From the NCBI GenBank assembly GCA_903862425.1, contig CAIOYC010000029.1, forward strand, positions 1-64,000: a stretch of DNA of 64,000 nt. The letters are read 5' to 3'. This stretch comes from an uncultured Caulobacterales bacterium (GTDB taxonomy: Bacteria; Pseudomonadota; Alphaproteobacteria; Caulobacterales; Caulobacteraceae). Positions 8,590-16,447 of this stretch are shown piece after piece. Made by a program: the position numbers and the translations under genes. Position 1 is the first letter of the stretch. Each line of letters starts with the position of its first letter. The notes beneath the pieces were generated by a model. That model did not search any database, was not told where the DNA came from, and saw nothing but the letters and a program-made list of their open reading frames with translations.

Positions 8590-9405
8590 ATGAGCGACCC
8601 CATGACCGATACCGCGACCGCCCCCTCCGCCGGCCACGTTCTCAGCGAGAAGAGCGGCGGCGTGCTCACGCTGACCCTCAACCGTCCGGAAAAGAAGAAC
8701 GCCCTGACGCGGGCCATGTACCAGGCCCTGGGCGACGCCATCGACGCGGCAAACGACGACAAGGACGTGCGCTGCGTCCTGATCCAGGCCAATGGCGACA
8801 TGTTCACCGCCGGCAACGACCTGGCCGACTTCGCCGCCGTCAATGCGGGCGACGCCTCCGCCAACGAAGCCCGCGAGAAAGACAACCCGCTGCTGACCGC
8901 CCTCGGTCGCGCGAAGATTCCGCTGGTCGCGGCCGTCAATGGTCGGGCGGTGGGCGTGGGCGTCACCATGCTGCTGCACTGCGACCTCGTCTATGTGGCC
9001 GAGGATGCGCTGCTGACCACCCCCTTCGTCAATCTTGCCCTGGTGCCGGAAGCGGCCTCGTCGCTGCTATTGCCCGCGCGCATCGGCCATGCCCGGGCCT
9101 TTTCCATGTTCGTGCTGGGCGAGCCGGTGGATGGCAAGACCGCTGCCGCCTGGGGCATCGCCAATGCCGCCGTGCCAGCCGCGGACCTGCGCGCCAAGGC
9201 CCTCGCCGCCGCCAAGGCCGTGGCCGCCCGCCCGGCCTCCTCGGTAGCCATCACCAAATCCCTGATGCGCGATACCGCCGCCGTGGCCGCACAGATGGAG
9301 GCGGAGGGGCGCCACTTCGCCGCGCAGCTCAAGTCGCCAGAAGCCAAGGAAGCCTTCGCCGCCTTCGCCGAGAAGCGCGCGCCGGACTTCTCCAAGATCG
9401 CCTGA
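8590..9405 (+). CDS. Enoyl-CoA hydratase/isomerase family protein
   Basis: 271-residue crotonase-fold enzyme. The oxyanion-hole segments are visible: FTAGNDLADF (about 71-80) and AVNGRAVGVGVTMLLHCDLV (about 117-136). The catalytic Glu positions typical of true hydratases are not both obvious (LVPEAASSLLLP carries one), so it could be an isomerase or another crotonase. The start at 8590 gives MSDPMTD; a second ATG at 8602 is a possible alternative. It begins 28 bases after the histidine-kinase stop and may be co-transcribed with it, though no functional link is obvious. Confidence 0.9.
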   Translation: MSDPMTDTATAPSAGHVLSEKSGGVLTLTLNRPEKKNALTRAMYQALGDAIDAANDDKDVRCVLIQANGDMFTAGNDLADFAAVNAGDASANEAREKDNPLLTALGRAKIPLVAAVNGRAVGVGVTMLLHCDLVYVAEDALLTTPFVNLALVPEAASSLLLPARIGHARAFSMFVLGEPVDGKTAAAWGIANAAVPAADLRAKALAAAKAVAARPASSVAITKSLMRDTAAVAAQMEAEGRHFAAQLKSPEAKEAFAAFAEKRAPDFSKIA

Positions 9406-9472
9406 TCCCTGGCGCGGCCGGGCTTAACGGTCCGGCCGGGGGACGTTTCTGTTATCGGCGTTCACTTAGGCT

Positions 9473-9502
9473 TTGACCGAAACCCGTCCACGGGTTCAAC
9501 AT
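9473..9502 (+). promoter_or_regulatory. Candidate promoter with palindromic operator
   Basis: A TTGACC -35-like box at 9473-9478 is followed by the exact palindrome AACCCGT-CC-ACGGGTT at 9481-9496, and then by a weak -10-like CAACAT at 9497-9502. A repressor bound to the palindrome would block polymerase. The ATG of the monooxygenase lies about 40 bases downstream. No dedicated regulator is adjacent. Confidence 0.35.
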
Positions 9503-9542
9503 CGTCTGAAGGGGAAAACCCCACCTAGGCGAGGATACGGTC

Positions 9543-11057
9543 ATGGTTGAGAAGACGGCGCTGGCCGAGCATTTCGACGTCCTGATTGTCGGGGCTGGCA
9601 TCTCCGGCATCGGCTCCGCCTGGCATCTGCAGCAGAAGCAGCCGGGCCGAAGCTTCGTCATCCTCGACTCGCTGGACCACTTTGGCGGCACATGGTGGAC
9701 GCACAAATATCCCGGCATCCGCTCCGACAGCGACCTGTTCACCTTCGGCTACCAGTTCAAGCCGTGGACGGGGACGCCCATCGCTACCGCTGAGGCGATC
9801 CTCGACTATATGGGCGAGGTGATCGAGGAGAACGACCTCGTGCGCCACATCCGCTATGGCCATCGGATCACCGACGCCAGCTGGTCGAGCGAGACCAACC
9901 TGTGGACCGTGACGGCGACCCGGATCGCCACCGGCGAGACGCTGCTGTTCACCACCAACTTTCTGTGGATGTGCCAGGGCTACTACCGCCACGACGAGGG
10001 CTATACGCCGCGGTGGGAGGGCATGGAGAACTTCGAGGGGACGATTATCCATCCCCAGACCTGGCCCAAGGACCTCGACTATACCGGCAAGAAGGTGGCC
10101 GTGATCGGCTCCGGCGCCACGGCGGCCACGGTGGTGCCTAACATCGCCGACGCGGTGGAGCATGTGACCATGGTCCAGCGCTCGCCCACCTATTTCGTGC
10201 CTGGCCGCAACGCCGACGACCTTGCCGACACCCTGCGCGACCTGCAGGTGGACGAGGCCTGGATCCACGAGATCGTCCGCCGCAGCCGCCTCAAGATGGG
10301 CCGGGACTTCACTCAACTCACGTTCGCCGACCCAGAGGCGGCGAGGATGGAACTGCTCAATGGCGTCACCGCCTTCGTGGGCGAGGAGGTCACCGCAAAG
10401 CACTTCACCCCGTCCTATCGGCCGTGGCGCCAGCGCATCGCCTTCGTGCCCGACGGCGACCTGTTCGAGAAGGTGAAGGCGGGCAAGGCCAGTGTCGCCA
10501 CCGGCGCCATCGAACGCTTCACCCCAAAGGGTCTGAAGCTCGACAATGGCGAGGAGATCGAGGCCGACATCATCGTCACCGCCACAGGCTTCGACCTCAG
10601 CGTACTCGGCGACATCGCTTTCACGGTGGACGGCAAGAGGGTCGATCCGGCCGATACAGTCACCTATCGTGGGATGATGTTCACCGGCCTGCCTAACCTC
10701 GTCTGGGTGTTCGGCTATTTCCGCGCGAGCTGGACCTTGCGGGTGGACATCCTCGGCGATTTCGTCTGCCGGCTACTGACGCACATGGACGAGAAGGGCG
10801 TGCGCAAGGTGGTTGTCGCCGTGCCGCCGGAAGACGAGGGCATGGCGCTTGGCCCATGGATGGACCCGGACGACTTCAACCCCGGCTATCTGATGCGCTC
10901 CATGGATCGTATGCCCAGGGCCGGGGCCAAGCCTGAATGGCGTCACAGCCAGGACTACTGGATCGAGAAAGACGTCCTGCCCGCCATCGATCTGGACGCC
11001 CCGGAGTTCATTTACGAGGGCCGTATCGCCACGGCCAAGGCCATCGCTGCGGAGTGA
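9543..11057 (+). CDS. FAD-dependent Baeyer-Villiger-type monooxygenase
   Basis: 504-residue class B flavin monooxygenase. Motifs: FAD site DVLIVGAGISGIGSA (about 12-26), the BVMO fingerprint F-x-G-x3-H-x3-W-P as FEGTIIHPQTWP (about 163-174), the NADPH site VAVIGSGATAATV (about 185-197) and a C-terminal VTATGFDLS. Such enzymes insert oxygen into ketones or oxidise N/S atoms, using NADPH. Downstream is a minus-strand amidase, so it appears to be a single-gene unit. Substrate unknown. In Caulobacterales such enzymes often degrade cyclic or aromatic ketones; that is general knowledge, not evidence here. Confidence 0.92.
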   Translation: MVEKTALAEHFDVLIVGAGISGIGSAWHLQQKQPGRSFVILDSLDHFGGTWWTHKYPGIRSDSDLFTFGYQFKPWTGTPIATAEAILDYMGEVIEENDLVRHIRYGHRITDASWSSETNLWTVTATRIATGETLLFTTNFLWMCQGYYRHDEGYTPRWEGMENFEGTIIHPQTWPKDLDYTGKKVAVIGSGATAATVVPNIADAVEHVTMVQRSPTYFVPGRNADDLADTLRDLQVDEAWIHEIVRRSRLKMGRDFTQLTFADPEAARMELLNGVTAFVGEEVTAKHFTPSYRPWRQRIAFVPDGDLFEKVKAGKASVATGAIERFTPKGLKLDNGEEIEADIIVTATGFDLSVLGDIAFTVDGKRVDPADTVTYRGMMFTGLPNLVWVFGYFRASWTLRVDILGDFVCRLLTHMDEKGVRKVVVAVPPEDEGMALGPWMDPDDFNPGYLMRSMDRMPRAGAKPEWRHSQDYWIEKDVLPAIDLDAPEFIYEGRIATAKAIAAE

Positions 11058-11339
11058 TGATGGCGGGGCGTTATCCCCGGCGCATCCGACGCTCGAACAA
11101 CTCTGTTCTTCTCCTCAACGGCTGCCCGCTAGACCTCTAAAATTGGTGAGTCGGGTTGGATCAGGCTTGGTATCGCGATGCAGCCCGGCTGCCATCTATC
11201 AGTGTTTTGATCAGACGGATCGAATGCGAATAGTCGGGGCCGAGCGGGGGGCCAAGTACCGCCGTCGGGTTGACGGCGACTTCCTGGGCTTGGGGCTCCC
11301 ACCTGAGAGTCTCAAATCCTCATTCTAACGAAGGGAGGA

Positions 11340-12764
11340 TCACACTGGCGGTCGCCTTTCGAACCACGGTCTGGCCTGCTCCAACTGGTGGGCGAGAGAG
11401 AAGAGTAGTTCCTCCTCGCCCAACCTCGCCGCGAACTGGACGCCGATGGGGAGGCCTTCCTGCCAGTATAGCGGGACGCTCATGGCGGGCTGCCCGGTCT
11501 GGTTGGCGAGGGCGGTGAAAGGACAGAAGGCGCCGAAATTGGCTCCGTATTGCTGGAGCGGCTGGTTCAGCGCGATGGTCCCGAGCTCTACCGGAGGCTT
11601 GGCCAGCACCGGGGTGAGGACGAGGTCGTAGGTCTGCTGGAAGCTGGCCATGGCGATGGCGGCGGTCATGAAGGCCTGGTCGGCGTCTGCGAGATCCAGG
11701 GCCGTGGCGGCGCGGCCGATGGCGACAAAGCCGGCCGTGGCCTCTTCCATGTCTTCCGGCCCCATTTCGCGGCCCAGCGCCTGGCCGCGCGCGGCGAAGC
11801 CGGCGGCGGTGTGGGTGGAAGTGACCATCATCATGGCCCGACCAAGCCCCACGCCGTCGATGTCGGGCGCCGCCTCCTCGACGATATGACCGAGGCTTTC
11901 GCAGAGCCTGGCTGCGTCGCGGGCGGCCTCGATGCAGACCGGATCGACCGGGGTTCCGTTGGCGGGGGCGAGCTGCAGGGCGATGCGCAGGCGGCCCGGT
12001 GCGCGGGTCGCGGCATCCAGGAACGTCCCCTTCGGTGGCGGGGCCGCATAGCGTGAGCCGAGCTCCGGTCCGTGGGTGGCGTCGAGGATAGCGGCGGAGT
12101 CGCGCACAGAGCGGGTGACCGCGTGGCTGCATCCCAATCCGTTCCAGCCCTCGGTCCGGCCGACGGCGACAGGCGTGCGTCCGCGGGAGGGCTTGAGCGC
12201 GAACAGGCCGCAACAGGCGCCCGGCACGCGGATCGAGCCGCCGCCGTCCGTGGCATGGGCCGCGGGCAACACGCCCGCCGCTACCAGGGCCGCCGCGCCG
12301 CCAGAGGATCCGCCGACCACGCGGCTCAGGTCCCACGGGTTTTTTGTCTGGCCGTTCAGGCTGGATTCGGTCGTGACGGTCAGGCCGAATTCGGGGGAGG
12401 TGGAGGTGGCGAAGATGTTGAGGCCCGCCGCGCGCATCCGGCGCACGCTTTCGCTATCGGCCTTGGCCACATAGTCCTTGAAACCCCGGCTGCCGGAGGT
12501 GAGGCGCACGCCTTCGATCTCGTGGCCGAGGTCCTTCACCGCCCAGGGGGCGCCGGCGAGGGGACCCGTCAGGCCTGTAGAAGCGGCGTCGCGGGCGCGG
12601 TCATAGAGGGGCTCGACAATGGCGTTGATTTTAGGGTTCACCGCTTCGGCGCGGGCGATGGCCGCCTCGATCACTTCGGCGGCGCTGACCTGTCTGGTGC
12701 GAACGAGCTCGGCCAAGCCGAGGGCGTCATGGCGCACATAGTCGTCGAAACTCAGGCCGCGCAT
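11340..12764 (-). CDS. Amidase (amidase-signature family)
   Basis: 474-residue hydrolase of the amidase-signature family. The Ser-cisSer-Lys triad is visible: Lys in GAPWAVKDLGHEI (about 70-82), the Gly/Ser-rich VVGGSSGGAAALVAAG (about 149-164) and the nucleophile region TDGGGSIRVPG (about 172-182). No signal peptide, so cytosolic. The substrate cannot be told from the sequence. It is on the same strand as, and 46 bases downstream of, panC, so read-through from panBC is possible, but there is no known role for an amidase in pantothenate synthesis. Confidence 0.92.
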   Translation of the reverse strand: MRGLSFDDYVRHDALGLAELVRTRQVSAAEVIEAAIARAEAVNPKINAIVEPLYDRARDAASTGLTGPLAGAPWAVKDLGHEIEGVRLTSGSRGFKDYVAKADSESVRRMRAAGLNIFATSTSPEFGLTVTTESSLNGQTKNPWDLSRVVGGSSGGAAALVAAGVLPAAHATDGGGSIRVPGACCGLFALKPSRGRTPVAVGRTEGWNGLGCSHAVTRSVRDSAAILDATHGPELGSRYAAPPPKGTFLDAATRAPGRLRIALQLAPANGTPVDPVCIEAARDAARLCESLGHIVEEAAPDIDGVGLGRAMMMVTSTHTAAGFAARGQALGREMGPEDMEEATAGFVAIGRAATALDLADADQAFMTAAIAMASFQQTYDLVLTPVLAKPPVELGTIALNQPLQQYGANFGAFCPFTALANQTGQPAMSVPLYWQEGLPIGVQFAARLGEEELLFSLAHQLEQARPWFERRPPV

Positions 12765-12810
12765 GATCTTTCTCCCTTATGTTTTGGCAGAGTAGATCGG
12801 GCTAGGCTCG

Positions 12811-13641
12811 CTAGGGCAACAGGATGTTGTCGAGCAGGCGGGTGGTTCCGAGCCGAACCGCCAGGGAGAGCAGGGCTCCGTCCTCACCGATCACGTCCAG
12901 CTCGCGTAGGGTCAGGGGATGGGCGATGCTGATATAGTCGGCCGTAGCGCCTATGGCGGCGACGGGCTGCGCCATCGCAGCGCGCAGGCGATCAGCGGAA
13001 CGCTCGCCGCCCTCATAGAGCGCCCTGGCCGACGACAGAGCACGCCACAAGGCGAGGCCGTCCCGGCGCTGCTCGGGGGTGAGGTAGGTGTTTCGGCTCG
13101 ACATGGCGAGGCCGTCCGCTTCGCGCACGGTGGGCTGGACGACCACCTCCACCGGCATGTCGAGGTCGCGCACGAGCTTTCTGATCACCGTCACCTGTTG
13201 GGCGTCCTTCTGGCCGAAATAGGCGCGGGTCGGCTGCACGATGTTGAACAACTTGGCCACCACGGTGGCGACGCCGGCGAAGTGGCCGGGGCGGACGCTG
13301 CCCTCCAGCCCCTCGGTGACGCCGCCGATCTCGATACGGGTTTCGAAGCCGGATGGATACATGGTCTCCACCTCGGGAGCGAAGACGAGGTCGCAGCCGG
13401 CGGCGCTGAGCAGGTCAAGGTCGCGTTCGCGAGCGCGGGGATAGCGGCCGAAGTCGTCGTTGGGGCCGAACTGGGTCGGGTTGACGAAAAGGGTGGCGGC
13501 GGTGGCGGCATTGGCCGCGCGGCTGGCCCGGACAAGACTGAGGTGCCCCTCGTGCAGGAAGCCCATGGTCGGGACGAGGCCGAGGGTGGCGAAGTTCGGG
13601 CGCGCCGCACGAACCTCGGCGACGGTGGCGCAGACCTGCAT
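12811..13641 (-). CDS. panC: Pantothenate synthetase
   Basis: 276-residue pantoate-beta-alanine ligase, the last step of pantothenate synthesis: pantoate + beta-alanine + ATP. Motifs: LVPTMGFLHEGHLSLV (HxGH, about 22-37), FVNPTQFGPNEDF-like FVNPTQFGPNDDF, ARAYFGQKDAQQ and MSSRNTYL. Length is normal. The start ATG 13641 is 3 bases downstream of the panB stop, so panB-panC form an operon. Confidence 0.97.
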   Translation of the reverse strand: MQVCATVAEVRAARPNFATLGLVPTMGFLHEGHLSLVRASRAANAATAATLFVNPTQFGPNDDFGRYPRARERDLDLLSAAGCDLVFAPEVETMYPSGFETRIEIGGVTEGLEGSVRPGHFAGVATVVAKLFNIVQPTRAYFGQKDAQQVTVIRKLVRDLDMPVEVVVQPTVREADGLAMSSRNTYLTPEQRRDGLALWRALSSARALYEGGERSADRLRAAMAQPVAAIGATADYISIAHPLTLRELDVIGEDGALLSLAVRLGTTRLLDNILLP

Positions 13642-13644
13642 CGC

Positions 13645-14475
13645 CTACCGACCGTAAAGGGCTTCGCTGAGGACCGCCTCGTCCATCTTGGCGGCGTTGG
13701 ACGCGGTGGGGAATTCGCCCGCCTGGACCTCGGCGACATAGGTCTTTACGGCCTGTTCTATAAGAGCGCCGATCTCGGCATAGCGTTTGGCGTGGCGTTT
13801 GGGCTTGCCCTCATAGAGACCGAGGATGTCGTGCCAGACCTGTACCTGGCCATCGCAGCCTGCGCCTGCGCCGATGCCGATGGTGGGTATAGCCAGGCGC
13901 TCGCTGACCGCCTGGGCGAGCGGGGCAGGGACCAGTTCGAGAACGATGGCGAAGCAGCCGGCGTCCTGAAGCATCAGGGCCTCGTCCATCAGCTTGCGCG
14001 CCGCATCGGCTGCCTTGGCTTGAACCTTCAGGCCGATCTGGTGCTGCGACTGGGGGGTAAAGCCGAGGTGGCCCATGACCGGCACGCCGAAATCGACCAG
14101 ACGGCGCACCTGCGCCTCGATCTGGGCGCCGCCTTCCAGCTTCACAGCCTGGACGCCGGCTTCCTGCATCAACCGGCCCGCCGAGCGGATCGCGTCTTCC
14201 GCCGTCGCGTAGGTCAGGAACGGCAGGTCGGCCACCACCAACGCCTTCTGGGCGCCCCGCGATACGGCGGCGGCGTGCAGCACCATCATGTCGAGCGAGA
14301 CGGGCAGGGTCGTGTCGTGCCCATGCATGACCATGCCGAGACTGTCGCCCACCAGCAGTATGGGCACGCCGGCGCGCTCGCAGATCAGGGCGGAGGGATA
14401 GTCGTAGGCCGTCAGCATGACGATTTTCTCGCCCAGGCGCTTCATGGCCGCGAGGTCGTCCAGGGTCGTGCGCAT
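13645..14475 (-). CDS. panB: 3-methyl-2-oxobutanoate hydroxymethyltransferase
   Basis: 276-residue ketopantoate hydroxymethyltransferase, the first committed step, using 5,10-methylene-THF. Motifs: [10 protein letters not shown] near the N-terminus, [36 protein letters not shown] and the catalytic-Glu region [14 protein letters not shown] 14475 (MRTTLDDL) is chosen; an upstream in-frame start adds 30 residues with no similarity to the family. First gene of panBC. It is divergent from panD, with 182 bases between the starts. Confidence 0.97.
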   Translation of the reverse strand: MRTTLDDLAAMKRLGEKIVMLTAYDYPSALICERAGVPILLVGDSLGMVMHGHDTTLPVSLDMMVLHAAAVSRGAQKALVVADLPFLTYATAEDAIRSAGRLMQEAGVQAVKLEGGAQIEAQVRRLVDFGVPVMGHLGFTPQSQHQIGLKVQAKAADAARKLMDEALMLQDAGCFAIVLELVPAPLAQAVSERLAIPTIGIGAGAGCDGQVQVWHDILGLYEGKPKRHAKRYAEIGALIEQAVKTYVAEVQAGEFPTASNAAKMDEAVLSEALYGR

Positions 14476-14657
14476 GCTCGGTCTCCAGGATCGCGCGCCG
14501 GGCCATGGGGTCGAGGCTCGGATGGGAGGCGGCCTTGTTCGCGGGCGCCATACTCCCTGCGGCAAGAGGCGCCAAGTCTTGAAAAGCTTGAGCTACGGCC
14601 TGTGGTGAGTCTCAAGCCAGCCCTATATAAGCGCGCCTCTTTGTGCGGAGCAGCAGT

Positions 14658-15029
14658 ATGCGCTGGGTGATGCGTTCCAAGATTCACAACGCCACAGTAA
14701 CCGAGGCGAACCTCGCCTATATCGGTTCGATCACCATCGACGAGGATCTGCTCGACAAGGTCGGCCTGTGGCCGGGCGAGAAGGTGATGGTGGTGTCCAA
14801 CACCTCCGGCGCGCGCCTCGAGACCTATACCATCGCCGGCCCGCGCGGTACGGGCGTGATCGGCATGAACGGCGCGGCCGCTCACCTGATCGGCGAGGGC
14901 GAGCAGGTTATCATAATGGGTTTCGAACTCACCGACGAGCCCATCAAGGCTAAGGCGGGGTTGGTGGACCGGGCCAACCGGTTCATGCGCTTTCTTGCCG
15001 AAACGCCTTCAACGATCCTGGCCGACTGA
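14658..15029 (+). CDS. panD: Aspartate 1-decarboxylase proenzyme
   Basis: 123-residue pyruvoyl enzyme that makes beta-alanine for panC. The self-cleavage site is Gly-Ser in YIGSITID (about residue 24-25 of the protein), and the family start [15 protein letters not shown] is present. The best start is ATG 14658, behind GCGGAG; GTG 14643 and ATG 14670 are alternatives. TATATAA at 14624-14630 could be its -10 box. Together with the divergent panBC it supplies the two branches that meet at pantothenate. panE/ilvC for ketopantoate reduction is not in the window. Confidence 0.96.
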   Translation: MRWVMRSKIHNATVTEANLAYIGSITIDEDLLDKVGLWPGEKVMVVSNTSGARLETYTIAGPRGTGVIGMNGAAAHLIGEGEQVIIMGFELTDEPIKAKAGLVDRANRFMRFLAETPSTILAD

Positions 15030-15053
15030 CACCAGCAGCTAGCTACGGTGAAG

Positions 15054-15130
15054 CTCATACAAGTTATGAGAGTTGTAAATGTCGCAGGGAGCGCCTCTTC
15101 CGCCCGCGAGATTAATTTGCAAGTCTGCAA
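15054..15130. promoter_or_regulatory. Two palindromes upstream of the LysR gene
   Basis: CTCATA-N5-TATGAG (15054-15070) and TTGCA-AGTC-TGCAA (15117-15130) are exact interrupted palindromes in the 125-base gap between panD and the LysR-type gene. They are suitable as operators, for example for autoregulation. Neither is a perfect T-N11-A LysR box, so the assignment is tentative. Confidence 0.3.
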
Positions 15131-15154
15131 CATACGGTCACGAAGGGGCATATC

Positions 15155-16081
15155 ATGGCGCAACGTCCACCTCCTTTTGCAGCGCTCCGCGCGTTGGAGG
15201 CGGCTTGCCGTCATCGCAGTTATACCGCCGCCGCCGCCGAACTTAACGTGACCCACAGCGCAGTGAGCCAATCCGTGCGCCGGCTGGAAGAAGAGGTCGG
15301 GACCAAGCTGTTTCACCGTCGCGGCTCCAGCATGGAGCCGACCGGCCCCAGCCTCGCCCTTGCCTCCGCCTATGCCGAAGCCTCGCAATCGGTGGGCCGG
15401 GCGCTTCGCCATATCTCAGACAGCTCGCCCAACAGCCTGACCATCCGTGCTCCGGCCCATGCGGCGCGCCTGTGGTTGACGCCGCTGCTGCCGGAACTGG
15501 CTCTGCGCTTTCCCGAAGTCAGCCTTTGCTTGCGCACGGATAGCGCGGGTGACCCGGAATACGATCTCGCTATCCAGGACTGCGGGCCGCGCCCAGGTTT
15601 CGAGGCGTTGCCGCTCGCCGGTTCTGCCTTGCGCGCCTATGCCAGTCCGTCGCTGGTGCGCCGGTTCGATTTGGACAGCCCGGCGTCGCTGCGCCGGGCG
15701 CCGCTGTTGATCGAACAAGGGGGCGCGGACTGGATCACTTGGTTTTCAGCTGCCGGATTGACGGTGGAGGGCGCGCTCACCGGTCTTCGGTTCGATGATC
15801 GGACTGGCGTGACCCTGGACGCCGCCGTGCGCGGCTTGGGCGTGGCGCTTTGCGATGGTCTTTCAGCGCAGTCGGCTGTGGAGCGGGGAGAACTGGTCCC
15901 GGTCTGCGCCCATATCTCAGCGCCTGGACTTACCCTGTGGGTCGCGTGGCGGAGCGATCACGCCAAGGCGCGCACTATCGCATCTCTCGCCTCTTGGCTT
16001 TGCGACGAGGTTGTCGTGGACGAAGCTGTGCCGGCCTTATCGGCTGCGACGCGACCCGCGCTGAAGCTCCTCAGCGCGTAG
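15155..16081 (+). CDS. LysR-family transcriptional regulator (GcvA-like)
   Basis: 308-residue LTTR. The N-terminal winged HTH (about 8-66) has FAALRALEAACRHRSYTAAA, THSAVSQSVRRLEEEVG and LFHRRG. A periplasmic-binding-protein-like effector domain follows from about 90. The sequence resembles GcvA-type regulators (starts with PFAALRALEAA, ISP-like C-terminal core). The target is not clear: LTTR genes are normally divergent from their target, but here both neighbours run in the same direction. The downstream TonB receptor gene is separated by a strong hairpin. Confidence 0.92.
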   Translation: MAQRPPPFAALRALEAACRHRSYTAAAAELNVTHSAVSQSVRRLEEEVGTKLFHRRGSSMEPTGPSLALASAYAEASQSVGRALRHISDSSPNSLTIRAPAHAARLWLTPLLPELALRFPEVSLCLRTDSAGDPEYDLAIQDCGPRPGFEALPLAGSALRAYASPSLVRRFDLDSPASLRRAPLLIEQGGADWITWFSAAGLTVEGALTGLRFDDRTGVTLDAAVRGLGVALCDGLSAQSAVERGELVPVCAHISAPGLTLWVAWRSDHAKARTIASLASWLCDEVVVDEAVPALSAATRPALKLLSA

Positions 16082-16116
16082 CTCTCCCACTTCGAATTCA
16101 AAAGCTTAGCTATTCG

Positions 16117-16150
16117 AACACCGGCGTCTAAAACGCCGGTGTTGCCGTTT
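16117..16150 (+). terminator. Hairpin terminator after LysR gene
   Basis: An exact 11-bp stem, AACACCGGCGT/ACGCCGGTGTT (16117-16127 and 16133-16143), with a 5-base loop. It is followed after three bases by GTTTT. It ends the LysR transcript and isolates the TonB-receptor promoter region. Confidence 0.7.
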
Positions 16151-16447
16151 TGCCGCCCTATTGTTGCTCAAGTGCGACCACACGTCGCGTGCACGGCTGT
16201 GCTCATCACAACATGTGGAGAACCTCCTGAGAGGTCGCTAACGCACTGGTAATAAAGGGTAAAACTTATTTCCCGCATTATGTAAATCATGACCGTAACG
16301 TGACCTAACAGTGACGGAAGTTTTTGTTGTTTGCTGGTTTGTTGCATTCCTTACATCACTCCACCCCGGCAGAACCGCGCTTCGGCAGCGGTCGTAAGGA
16401 AGGTGACCGCAACAGCGGCGCCTCCAGTCTTCAAGAGGGGATAAGAC
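16151..16447. other. Long AT-rich leader of the TonB-receptor gene
   Basis: The 366-base gap 16082-16447 starts with the LysR hairpin. The rest is clearly AT-richer than its surroundings (for example GGTAATAAAGGGTAAAACTT at about 16250 and a T-rich stretch at 16320-16345) and should hold the receptor promoter and a long 5' leader. Two GTGACC copies occur near 16300. No Fur box, cobalamin riboswitch or other known leader element was recognised. Confidence 0.4.

Noticed and set aside
11143-11328. 61-codon open frame in the gap after the monooxygenase gene
   Set aside because: No ribosome-binding site, no similarity to anything known, and the surrounding 280-base gap shows no coding bias.
12919-14670. 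583-codon plus-strand open frame opposite panC and panB
   Set aside because: Antisense shadow; panB and panC are unambiguous on the other strand.
16151-16447. Possible cobalamin riboswitch or Fur box upstream of the TonB receptor
   Set aside because: The conserved core sequences were looked for and not found.
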